From the NCBI GenBank assembly GCA_045128835.1, contig JBGVRX010000010.1, forward strand, positions 1 to 12,918: 12,918 nucleotides of DNA, written 5' to 3'. Below are positions 1 through 5,726 of the stretch, in pieces. This stretch comes from CALVUJ01 sp045128835. Lineage in GTDB: Bacteria > Bacillota_I > Bacilli_A > RFN20 > DUOF01. Within the stretch, counting starts at the first letter, position 1. Each line of letters starts with the position of its first letter. A program made the translations under genes and the position numbers. A model generated the notes under the pieces. It was given only the letters and a program-made list of their open reading frames with translations, searched no databases and was not told the DNA's origin.

Positions 1-194
1 CATGGGATTTAAGAGAAAGACAAAGTTTCGATAAAGTACATATTGATATGAATGATATTTATAGTGAAATTGATGAAGAAGAAAAAGAATTAAAAGAAGA
101 TGAAGAAGTAGAAGACGAAGAATATAACGAATATTCTGAAGACGAAGAAGAAAAGGAATTAAAAGAAGATGACGAGGAAGAAGAGGAAGAGTAG
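1..194 (+). CDS. rpoE: RNA polymerase delta subunit, C-terminal fragment (5' end outside window)
   Basis: The frame ending at the TAG at 192-194 starts with WDLRERQSFDKV and continues into a tail made almost wholly of Glu and Asp with a few Lys and Tyr. The start resembles the end of the folded HARE domain of the Bacilli delta subunit (TWGLRSWYPYDQ in B. subtilis, from memory), and the polyacidic disordered tail is the other hallmark of RpoE. Delta binds core RNA polymerase, helps displace RNA and sharpens sensitivity to the initiating nucleotide. About 63 codons are visible; the N-terminal domain lies upstream of the window. In B. subtilis rpoE lies a few genes before fbaA, as here, which supports the call. 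The tail contains the motif EEKELKED twice, so it probably grew by local duplication. The last codons double as half of a terminator stem. Confidence 0.8.
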   Translation, partial: WDLRERQSFDKVHIDMNDIYSEIDEEEKELKEDEEVEDEEYNEYSEDEEEKELKEDDEEEEEE

Positions 195-206
195 TTCCTC
201 TTTTTT
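178..206 (+). terminator. Intrinsic terminator overlapping the end of rpoE
   Basis: AAGAGGAA (181-188) pairs with TTCCTCTT (195-202) around the loop GAGTAG, which contains the rpoE stop codon. The stem can extend to 178 against the T tract. Six T residues run from 201 to 206. The 5' arm is made of rpoE Glu codons. Confidence 0.75.
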
Positions 207-228
207 GAAATGTTAGGAGGTAGAATGT

Positions 229-672
229 ATGAGAAGTTATTCAAGTGATGAAAAAGCACCATTTCTTTTTGCATTAATATTTTTCTTAATGGGACTTTTT
301 GTTTGTGTGATTGTTCCAGTAAGTTTTATTCCGGAATTTAAAGCTTTAGATTATCCGACAATGAATGCAATTGTGGTTGATAATGATGTAGTTATGTTTG
401 AAGAAGATGGTAAACAATATTTTTTATATGTTTCAACAGAAGGATATTATTATGGAAATAGAGTAAAAGTTAAATATAATCCTGATGACATAAATGATGC
501 TTATATTGGTGGTAATACATATGGTGGTTTAGTAGCAGGGCTTATTATCTCAATGTTTATGGGTGGGATTTTTATGGTAATAGGGTTGTGTCTTATGTTT
601 CCTAATTTACCTGCAAAGATATTTAAAAAGAAATCAAAAAAAGAGTCTGCTTTTGGTGAAATAGATTATTAG
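229..672 (+). CDS. Small membrane protein with two TM helices, DUF3592-like
   Basis: This 147-residue protein has hydrophobic helices at about residues 11-34 and 99-124, flanking a soluble segment of about 60 residues. The segment is rich in beta-type and aromatic residues and ends in VKYNPDDINDAYI, which resembles the 'Y-NP-(E/D)-(N/D)' strand at the end of DUF3592 domains. The C-terminus is basic (KIFKKKSKKES), as expected for a cytoplasmic tail, which places the middle domain outside. The start follows AGGAGG (215-220) by 8 bases; an ATG at 225 opens only a few codons and was rejected. The next gene encodes a protein of the same size and plan 15 bases downstream, so this is a diverged tandem pair. 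No promoter fits in the 22 bases after the rpoE terminator. The function of DUF3592 proteins is unknown to me; the family match is from motif and topology only. Confidence 0.7.
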   Translation: MRSYSSDEKAPFLFALIFFLMGLFVCVIVPVSFIPEFKALDYPTMNAIVVDNDVVMFEEDGKQYFLYVSTEGYYYGNRVKVKYNPDDINDAYIGGNTYGGLVAGLIISMFMGGIFMVIGLCLMFPNLPAKIFKKKSKKESAFGEIDY

Positions 673-687
673 GATGGAACTAATGTA

Positions 688-1134
688 ATGAATATAAGGT
701 TTGGTATTAATTCAAAAGGTAAAAATACAATATCTAGTTTTATTGCATATATTATGTGTGGATTACTTTTCTTTTGCGCAGGAGCAATTACTTTGGTCTA
801 TGGGATAGAAAATTTGAGCAAAATAGAAGTTCCTGAAGGGTATAGTTCTGTTGAAGGTAAAATAGACATGTATGGTAGGGCATATTATACTATTGAAGGA
901 AAAGAGTACAAGGTTTATAACGGAGATGTAGGTTCTATGAAAGAAGGGTTTAGAGATACTACCGTTTATTACAATCCAGAGAATCCTGAAGAGGCTATAG
1001 TATTTGATGAAAGTGGCATTACTATTGAATCTGTTTTGATGATGTGCTTAGGTGGTGTAGTGTCTTTAGCAGGGACATACATGATGATTAAAGCAGCAGT
1101 TTACAATCCTTGGAGAAATATGCCTGATAAATAA
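688..1134 (+). CDS. Small membrane protein with two TM helices, DUF3592-like (paralogue of the preceding gene)
   Basis: This 148-residue protein has helices at about 17-40 and 112-135 around an extracytoplasmic segment. That segment carries TTVYYNPENPEEAIV (91-105), a clear DUF3592-type ending ('YYNPENPEEA'). It shares size, topology and that motif with the preceding protein but little other identity by eye, so the duplication is probably old. The ribosome binding site is weak (AGGATGGA at 671-678, overlapping the upstream stop region), which suggests translation partly coupled to the previous gene. No convincing terminator follows before the fba promoter. No enzymatic motif is visible; the role is unknown. 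Confidence 0.72.
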   Translation: MNIRFGINSKGKNTISSFIAYIMCGLLFFCAGAITLVYGIENLSKIEVPEGYSSVEGKIDMYGRAYYTIEGKEYKVYNGDVGSMKEGFRDTTVYYNPENPEEAIVFDESGITIESVLMMCLGGVVSLAGTYMMIKAAVYNPWRNMPDK

Positions 1135-1185
1135 GAAAATCTTATGTAGATATTTATTCGTTTTAATAATAAATAAAATTAATTG

Positions 1186-1194
1186 TGATATAAT
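1186..1194 (+). promoter_or_regulatory. Extended -10 promoter for fba
   Basis: TGATATAAT is a perfect TATAAT hexamer (1189-1194) preceded by TG at 1186-1187, an extended -10. No good -35 lies at 16-18 bases upstream, where the sequence is only AT-rich. A start near 1200 would leave a leader of about 15 bases. Confidence 0.65.
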
Positions 1195-1213
1195 TTTTAT
1201 CGGAGAGTGATAA

Positions 1214-2068
1214 ATGATGTTAGTAAATATGAAAGAAATGCTTATTAAAGCAAAAGATGGTAAGTACGCAGTAGGACAATTCAATACTAATAATTTAGAG
1301 TGGACAATGGCAATTCTTGAAGAAGCAAAAAATTTAAACAGTCCATTAATTATTGGTGTTAGTGAAGGCGCTGCTAAATATATGGGAGGATTTAAAGTTG
1401 TTGTTGATATGACAAAAGCTTTAATCGAAACAATGGGGGTAAATGTTCCAGTTGCAATTCATTTGGATCATGGAAGTAGTGTTGAAGTATGTAAAAAGGC
1501 AATTGATGCTGGATTTACTTCTGTTATGATAGATGCATCTAAATATGAATATGCTGAAAATGTTAGAATAACAAGAGAAGTTGTAGAATACGCTGCTAAA
1601 TTTAATGTTAGTGTTGAAGCTGAACTAGGACATGTTGGTGGTCAAGAAGATCACATATCTGCGAGTATTTTATATGCTGATGTTAATGAGTGTGCAGCTT
1701 TTGTTAAAGAGGCAGGAGTAGATTGTTTAGCACCAGCTTTAGGGTCTGTTCATGGTCCATATAAAGGAGAGCCTAAATTAGGCTTTAAAGAAATGTTAGA
1801 GATTAAAGAAGCAACAAATATGCCTTTAGTTTTACATGGTGGAAGTGGAATTCCTGATTATCAAATTAAAGAGGCTATTTCAAGAGGAACTAGCAAAATA
1901 AATGTAAACACTGAATGTCAACAAGAATGGGCTAAAATTGTTAGAGATGTAGTAGCTAATGATTCAAAAGTTTATGATCCTCGTAAAATAATTGGTCCTG
2001 GAAAAGAAGGAATCAAAAAAGTTGTAAGAGAAAAAATTAAATTGTTCGGAAGTGAGAATAAAGCATAA
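1214..2068 (+). CDS. fba: Class II fructose-1,6-bisphosphate aldolase
   Basis: This cytoplasmic zinc enzyme cleaves fructose 1,6-bisphosphate into dihydroxyacetone phosphate and glyceraldehyde 3-phosphate in glycolysis, and runs in reverse in gluconeogenesis. The 284 residues are full length for the class IIB FbaA type. Visible motifs are KYAVGQFNTNN near the N-terminus, HLDHG (83-87; catalytic Asp85 and zinc ligand His86), the E-x-E-L-G-H-V-G-G-Q-E-D loop (135-146), zinc-ligand His180 in SVHG, His208 in LHGGSG, and the phosphate-binding NVNTE (230-234). Two in-frame ATGs lie side by side (1214 and 1217). GGAGAG at 1202-1207 is 6 bases from the first and 9 from the second, and homologues usually begin MxLV, so either is possible. 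The gene has its own promoter and terminator, so it is probably monocistronic. Its position between rpoE and murA matches B. subtilis. Confidence 0.95.
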   Translation: MMLVNMKEMLIKAKDGKYAVGQFNTNNLEWTMAILEEAKNLNSPLIIGVSEGAAKYMGGFKVVVDMTKALIETMGVNVPVAIHLDHGSSVEVCKKAIDAGFTSVMIDASKYEYAENVRITREVVEYAAKFNVSVEAELGHVGGQEDHISASILYADVNECAAFVKEAGVDCLAPALGSVHGPYKGEPKLGFKEMLEIKEATNMPLVLHGGSGIPDYQIKEAISRGTSKINVNTECQQEWAKIVRDVVANDSKVYDPRKIIGPGKEGIKKVVREKIKLFGSENKA

Positions 2069-2091
2069 AAGTAGCGAGAGCTACTTTTTTT
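2067..2091 (+). terminator. Intrinsic terminator of fba
   Basis: AAAAGTAGC (2067-2075) pairs with GCTACTTTT (2080-2088) around the tetraloop GAGA, and a T tract runs from 2085 to 2091. It begins within the fba stop codon. Confidence 0.85.
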
Positions 2092-2138
2092 GTTATAAAA
2101 AAATCAGTATTGAAATAAATTTTATTGAGGTGTACTTA

Positions 2139-3407
2139 ATGAAAGAAATACTGAAAATTAAGGGCGGCATGGAATTAAGCGGAGAAGTTTGTATTGGGGG
2201 TGCTAAGAATTCATTAGTAGCACTTATTCCTGCGTCAATTATTACGAAATCTGTGGTTAAATTAAATAATGTTATGCCTATCGACGACACATATACCTTA
2301 ATTAATATTTTAAGAAAGTTAAATATTTCCGTTTTATATGATGATAAATCGTGCTTGTATATAGATGCGAGAAAAGTTAAAAATGTAAAACTAGATAATG
2401 ATGATATGAAAAAGATGAGGGCCTCATACTATTTTATGGGAGCTCTATTATCTTTATTTAATAAAGTAGAAGCATTAGGGCCTGGAGGATGTAATTTTGG
2501 TGATAGACCAATAGATTTGCATTTGAATGCTTTTTCAAAACTAGGTATTATTTATAGCGAGAAAAATGGAGTGTATTCGTTTTCTAAATGCAAAGCGAAA
2601 TCAAAGGAATTTGCTTTTCCAAGAAAATCTGTCGGAGCGACAATTAATGCGATATTGGCAAGTTGTAAAATTAAAAGAAAAGTGAAAATTAATAATTGTT
2701 CATTAGAGCCAGAAGTTGATGATTTAATAAATTTTTTAAATAGATGCGGCTGCAATATAATTAGAGATGGAGAAAGTATAATTGTTGAGGGAAAAAGTAC
2801 TCTTCATGGATGTGAGTATACTGTAATGCCAGATAGGATAGAAGCAGGAACTTTTATGATTGTTGGTGCATGTTTGGGCAATAACCTTAAAATTAAGAAC
2901 ATAGATGTAAAACATTTGGAAAATGTAATTTGTTTGTTAGAAAAAATAGGAGTTGAAATTTTAATTAAGGAAAACTATTTGATTGTAAATAAGAGTTCTT
3001 CTTATAAAGGAATAGACGTTGATGTTTTTCCTTATCCTGGATTTCCAACAGATTTACAGCAGCCATTGAGTGTTTTACTTTCTCTTTGTAATGGTAAGAG
3101 CAGTATAAAAGAAACTATATATCCCGCAAGATTAAGTCATATTGATAGTCTTAATAAAATGAATGCCTCTATTAGTGTTGAAGATGATGTTATAAAAATA
3201 AATGGTAATAGGAAATTTGAACCTTCAAAAGTTGATGGAAAAGATTTAAGAGGCGGAATTAGTTTGGTTGTAGCAGGATTAATAGCAAATGGAGTGAGTT
3301 TTATTGATGGGGTTAAATATATAAAAAGGGGATATAGTGATTTGGTATATAAACTTAGAAAAATAGGTGCCGATATAACAATTGAAAGGATAAATGAAAA
3401 TGAATAA
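2139..3407 (+). CDS. murA: UDP-N-acetylglucosamine 1-carboxyvinyltransferase
   Basis: MurA transfers enolpyruvate from phosphoenolpyruvate to UDP-GlcNAc, the first committed step of peptidoglycan synthesis, in the cytoplasm. The 422 residues fit the family. Key residues line up well with E. coli numbering: Lys23-Asn24 (GGAKNS), Arg94 (MRAS), the active-site Cys118 in GGCNFGDRP (the residue alkylated by fosfomycin), Arg123, Asp305 in PGFPTD and Arg397 in IKRGY. The enzyme should therefore be active and fosfomycin-sensitive at the target. The start at 2139 has GAGGTG (2127-2132) 6 bases upstream; the same frame is open back to 2052, but that stretch covers the fba terminator and lacks family similarity. 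Its place after fba corresponds to the second B. subtilis copy (murAB/murZ); whether the genome has another murA cannot be seen. I found no good promoter between 2092 and 2138. Confidence 0.93.
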   Translation: MKEILKIKGGMELSGEVCIGGAKNSLVALIPASIITKSVVKLNNVMPIDDTYTLINILRKLNISVLYDDKSCLYIDARKVKNVKLDNDDMKKMRASYYFMGALLSLFNKVEALGPGGCNFGDRPIDLHLNAFSKLGIIYSEKNGVYSFSKCKAKSKEFAFPRKSVGATINAILASCKIKRKVKINNCSLEPEVDDLINFLNRCGCNIIRDGESIIVEGKSTLHGCEYTVMPDRIEAGTFMIVGACLGNNLKIKNIDVKHLENVICLLEKIGVEILIKENYLIVNKSSSYKGIDVDVFPYPGFPTDLQQPLSVLLSLCNGKSSIKETIYPARLSHIDSLNKMNASISVEDDVIKINGNRKFEPSKVDGKDLRGGISLVVAGLIANGVSFIDGVKYIKRGYSDLVYKLRKIGADITIERINENE

Positions 3408-4149
3408 AAAAATTGTTAGATATGTAGTAGTTATTGTATGTATTCTATCCATTTTGTTTGCCCTTTTTAAAGTTTTAAATCCTTCAAGAAAAGTAGACAC
3501 TTATTTGGCTATAGGAGATTATCTTAGTGTTAGCGGTAATTTAAAAGGAGAAAGTATAAACTCTTTTTCATCACTATTAGGAGATTATCTTTTGGAAAAA
3601 GAAGAGATTGGAGTTAGTAATTATAGTTATGCGAAATCTTCTATTGATAGTGCGACTTTACTAGAAATGATATGTAAAGGTGCATATAGTGGTAAAGATG
3701 AAGGATTGGTATCTTTGATAAAAGATAGCAAGTATATAACGATAAGCGTAGGAATGAATGATATTCTTAATTACATACGTTTTGATTCTAATAATCAAAA
3801 GATGGAATATGATAAGGAATATATCAAAAGAAAATTAGAAATACTCCAACAAAACTATTTTGAGATAATTGAGGAAATAAAAGAACTTAACGAAGGTGTT
3901 AGTGTTTATTTGGTTGGTTATTATTGTCCATTTACTTGGGTAAGTGAGGATAATAAAGAAAATGTTTTTGAAGTGTTTAATATGCTTAATAATTCTATAA
4001 AAGAAGTTAGTGAAATAACTTCAGTGTATTATGTAGATATTAGTGGAGTTAGTAAGAATGAGAATATGTTTAATAAACATCAAATTTATCTAAATCAAAT
4101 GGGACAAAATAATGTGTTTGATATTTTTAAGGATACTTATTTCAATTAA
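3400..4149 (+). CDS. Membrane-anchored SGNH/GDSL-hydrolase-like protein lacking the catalytic serine
   Basis: This protein of about 249 residues has a basic N-terminus and one hydrophobic helix (about residues 7-27 from the upstream ATG), so it is an extracytoplasmic protein tethered by an uncleaved anchor or signal. Numbering from the ATG at 3394, YLAIGDYLSVSG (37-48) matches SGNH block I (normally GDSL-x-x-G), but the nucleophile Ser is Tyr43 (codon TAT). Block II is NYSYAKSS, with Lys81 where Gly is usual. Block III is intact (SVGMND, Gly120/Asn122), and a block V His is present (His229 in NKHQIYLNQMG) without the usual Asp three residues earlier. It is therefore probably a pseudoenzyme or uses different chemistry. 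AAAGGA at 3385-3390 is 9 bases before the ATG at 3400 but only 3 before the one at 3394, so 3400 is preferred. It overlaps murA by 8 bases, implying coupled translation and perhaps an envelope role. Confidence 0.75.
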   Translation: MNKKIVRYVVVIVCILSILFALFKVLNPSRKVDTYLAIGDYLSVSGNLKGESINSFSSLLGDYLLEKEEIGVSNYSYAKSSIDSATLLEMICKGAYSGKDEGLVSLIKDSKYITISVGMNDILNYIRFDSNNQKMEYDKEYIKRKLEILQQNYFEIIEEIKELNEGVSVYLVGYYCPFTWVSEDNKENVFEVFNMLNNSIKEVSEITSVYYVDISGVSKNENMFNKHQIYLNQMGQNNVFDIFKDTYFN

Positions 4150-4156
4150 AAATGTG

Positions 4157-4185
4157 TTGACAACTTTTTTGTTTAATAATATAGT
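4157..4185 (+). promoter_or_regulatory. Sigma-A promoter of the tyrS leader
   Basis: A perfect TTGACA (4157-4162), a 17-base spacer and TATAGT (4180-4185, 5 of 6) form the best promoter in the window. Transcription would start near 4191-4193, just upstream of the leader-peptide ribosome binding site. It places the attenuator and tyrS in one transcript separate from murA. Confidence 0.85.
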
Positions 4186-4209
4186 AAAAGAAACAAAGGA
4201 GAGAGAGTT

Positions 4210-4257
4210 ATGAAAAATTTTAAAGCAAGTTCTCTATATTATTACTGCTACATGTAA
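4210..4257 (+). CDS. Tyrosine-rich leader peptide of the tyrS attenuator (15 codons)
   Basis: The ORF encodes MKNFKASSLYYYCYM and ends with TAA at 4255-4257. Its ribosome binding site AAGGAG (4196-4201) is 8 bases before the ATG, as good as that of any full gene here. Four of its last six residues are Tyr (codons TAT, TAT, TAC and, after one TGC, TAC at 4237-4251), directly upstream of a gene for tyrosyl-tRNA synthetase. It starts about 18 bases after the predicted transcription start. By analogy with pheM upstream of E. coli pheST and with trpL, its translation rate would report charged tRNA-Tyr: ribosomes would stall on the Tyr codons when tRNA-Tyr is uncharged. The peptide itself probably has no function. 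The ORF is visible directly; the sensing role is inferred. Confidence 0.85.
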   Translation: MKNFKASSLYYYCYM

Positions 4258-4344
4258 GCTATATGTAGAGTTTTTGCTTGTGAATTTTTTTATCATAGAC
4301 CTCTGCCATATAGCTAATAACTATGTGGCAGTTTTATTTTATTT
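4223..4344 (+). promoter_or_regulatory. Ribosome-mediated transcription attenuator controlling tyrS
   Basis: Four segments can pair in mutually exclusive ways. Segment 1 (4232-4239, over the first Tyr codon) pairs with segment 2 (4263-4270), and the arms 4223-4228 and 4274-4279 extend this helix. Segment 2 AGCTATATG (4257-4265) is perfectly complementary to CATATAGCT (4307-4315) in segment 3, and 4267-4270 adds four pairs with 4301-4304: the antiterminator. Segment 3 (4303-4313) otherwise pairs with segment 4 (4321-4331) to form a terminator. A ribosome stalled at the early Tyr codons covers segment 1 but leaves segment 2 free, so 2:3 forms and tyrS is read. A ribosome reaching the stop at 4255-4257 covers segment 2, so 3:4 forms and transcription ends. 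The pairings are read from sequence; the mechanism is inferred from the trp/phe paradigm. Confidence 0.8.
4303..4344 (+). terminator. Attenuator terminator (3:4 hairpin)
   Basis: CTGCCATATAG (4303-4313) pairs over 11 bp, with one G-T wobble, with CTATGTGGCAG (4321-4331) around a 7-base loop. It is followed by TTTTATTTTATTT (4332-4344). The 5' arm is the same segment captured by the antiterminator. Confidence 0.8.
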
Positions 4345-4348
4345 AAAT

Positions 4349-4372
4349 AATCCTGCCTGTCAGGATTTTTTT
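4349..4372 (+). terminator. Second intrinsic terminator in the tyrS leader
   Basis: AATCCTG (4349-4355) pairs with CAGGATT (4361-4367) around the 5-base loop CCTGT, followed by seven T (4366-4372). It lies only 18 bases past the first terminator stem. CTGCC (4353-4357), in its 5' arm and loop, can instead pair with GGCAG (4327-4331), the 3' arm of the first terminator, so the state of the first hairpin may set the state of this one. Confidence 0.7.
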
Positions 4373-4393
4373 GTTTTAGAAAGGAGATATAAT

Positions 4394-4444
4394 ATGAATA
4401 TAAAGATGATTAAGTTGTATGCCTCCATTAGTGGGGCGAAATAG
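4394..4444 (+). CDS. Second small leader ORF before tyrS (16 codons)
   Basis: The ORF reads MNIKMIKLYASISGAK and ends with TAG at 4442-4444. AAAGGAG (4380-4386) lies 7 bases before its ATG, a near-ideal ribosome binding site. It has one Tyr codon (TAT, 4418-4420), directly followed by GCCTCC (4421-4426), an anti-Shine-Dalgarno-like stretch. GCCTCC can pair with GGGGC (4433-4437) in a local hairpin, with the tyrS ribosome binding site GGGGG (4474-4478), or in part with its own GGAG (4383-4386). A translational control role for tyrS is plausible but inferred; the ORF may equally be a remnant of an older leader. Confidence 0.5.
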   Translation: MNIKMIKLYASISGAK

Positions 4445-4485
4445 AAAATATAAATTAATAATTCAAATTAAAAGGGGGTAATAAT

Positions 4486-5715
4486 ATGTTTAATAATAAA
4501 GGGTTTGAAATATTAGAAGAGAGAGGGTTTGTTTTTCAAACAACCCATTTAGAAGAAACTAAAAAGATTTTAAGGGAAGGACCTATTACGTTTTACATAG
4601 GAATAGATCCAACTGCAGATGATTTACATATAGGACATTTCTTTGGTCTTCAAATGGCTAGAATTTTGCAAGATTGTGGACATAAGTGCATTATTCTAGT
4701 TGGGGGAGCAACTGCGATGATCGGTGATCCAAGCGGGAAAAAAGATATGAGAAAAATGATGAGTAAAGAAGAAGTAAAACATAATGCAAATGAAATAAAA
4801 CAATTGCTAAAACAATTTGTTAAATTAGATGGAGAAAATCCTGCACTAATCGTAGATAATGCCGATTGGCTAAATGAAAGAACTTTTGTGGATTTTTTAA
4901 GAGAAGTTGGTAGTCATTTTAATGTCAATGAAATGTTAAGTAAAGATTTGTACAAGAATAGATTGAAACAAGGCGGATTAACTTTTATGGAGATGGGTTA
5001 CATGCTTATGCAAGCGTTTGATTTTGTTCATCTTAACGATAAATTTAATTGTGTTCTTCAAATTGGCGGAAGTGATCAATGGGGAAATATTGTAGCGGGT
5101 GTGGATTTGTCTAGAAAAATGAATTTTGTGGATGGAACAGAAAGACCTTTGATGATGGGTCTCACATGTCCTCTTCTTACAAATGCTGAAGGTGTGAAAA
5201 TGGGAAAAACAGAGAAAGGGACTTTATGGGTATCAAGAGATAAAACATCTTCTTTTGAGTTTTTCCAACATTTTGTTAATTGTTTAGATGCTGATGTAGA
5301 AAGACTTTTAAGATTCTTCACAAAGATAAATGTAGATGATATAAAGAAAATGTGTGAAGAAAATATAGTTGAAGCAAAGAAGAGGATGGCTTTTGAAGTA
5401 ACCAGATTAGTTCACGGCGAAAAAGAAGCGTTGAAAGCATTAGAAACAAGCAATAATTTGTTTTCTAAAAAAATGATTGATGAGAACATGCCAACTATAG
5501 AAATAGAAGTGTCAGGAGAAACAATGAATGTTATAGATTTTATTGCAACAAGTGGTCTAATTTCTTCAAAATCAGAAATACGAAGGCTTATAAATCAGCA
5601 AGGAATACTAGTTGATGATATAAAGGTTAATGTCAATGATTTTGTGGATTTGAAAGTTAAAGAACATGTTTTAAAGAAAGGAAAAAAGGTCTTTTTGAAA
5701 GTTGTTTTAAAATAA
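4486..5715 (+). CDS. tyrS: Tyrosyl-tRNA synthetase
   Basis: This class I aminoacyl-tRNA synthetase charges tRNA-Tyr with tyrosine using ATP in the cytoplasm. The 409 residues match bacterial TyrRS. In order: YIGIDPTADDLHIGHF with the HIGH motif at 48-51, a nucleotide-binding region with GGATAMIGDPSG (73-84), the tyrosine pocket GYMLMQAFDF (171-180; Tyr172, Gln176, Asp179) and QIGGSDQWGNI (192-202), the KMSKS-equivalent KMGKT (238-242), the anticodon-arm region, and a C-terminal S4 RNA-binding domain (about 347-409). The KMGKT form is close to the KFGKT typical of bacterial TyrRS. The ribosome binding site AAGGGGG (4472-4478) is 7 bases upstream of the ATG. The gene sits behind a Tyr-codon attenuator rather than a T-box and has no clear terminator of its own before the next promoter. 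Confidence 0.97.
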   Translation: MFNNKGFEILEERGFVFQTTHLEETKKILREGPITFYIGIDPTADDLHIGHFFGLQMARILQDCGHKCIILVGGATAMIGDPSGKKDMRKMMSKEEVKHNANEIKQLLKQFVKLDGENPALIVDNADWLNERTFVDFLREVGSHFNVNEMLSKDLYKNRLKQGGLTFMEMGYMLMQAFDFVHLNDKFNCVLQIGGSDQWGNIVAGVDLSRKMNFVDGTERPLMMGLTCPLLTNAEGVKMGKTEKGTLWVSRDKTSSFEFFQHFVNCLDADVERLLRFFTKINVDDIKKMCEENIVEAKKRMAFEVTRLVHGEKEALKALETSNNLFSKKMIDENMPTIEIEVSGETMNVIDFIATSGLISSKSEIRRLINQQGILVDDIKVNVNDFVDLKVKEHVLKKGKKVFLKVVLK

Positions 5716-5726
5716 GCTTGTTTGTA

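Noticed and set aside
59..274. Serine-rich minus-strand ORF
   Set aside because: It is the antisense of the Glu-rich rpoE tail; poly-Ser arises from reversed GAA/GAG codons. It has no ribosome binding site.
2052..2138. Upstream extension of murA to an ATG at 2052
   Set aside because: The extension overlaps the fba end and its terminator, and resembles no MurA N-terminus; 2139 has a proper ribosome binding site.
4155..4171. GTTGACAAC followed by six T as a terminator of the SGNH-like gene
   Set aside because: The stem is too short to close a loop, and TTGACA serves as the -35 of the tyrS leader promoter.
4150..4485. T-box riboswitch upstream of tyrS
   Set aside because: This would be the usual regulator in Firmicutes, but I see no AGGGTGGNACCGCG-like T-box sequence or antiterminator bulge. 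The leader peptide and 1-4 segment pairing explain the region better.
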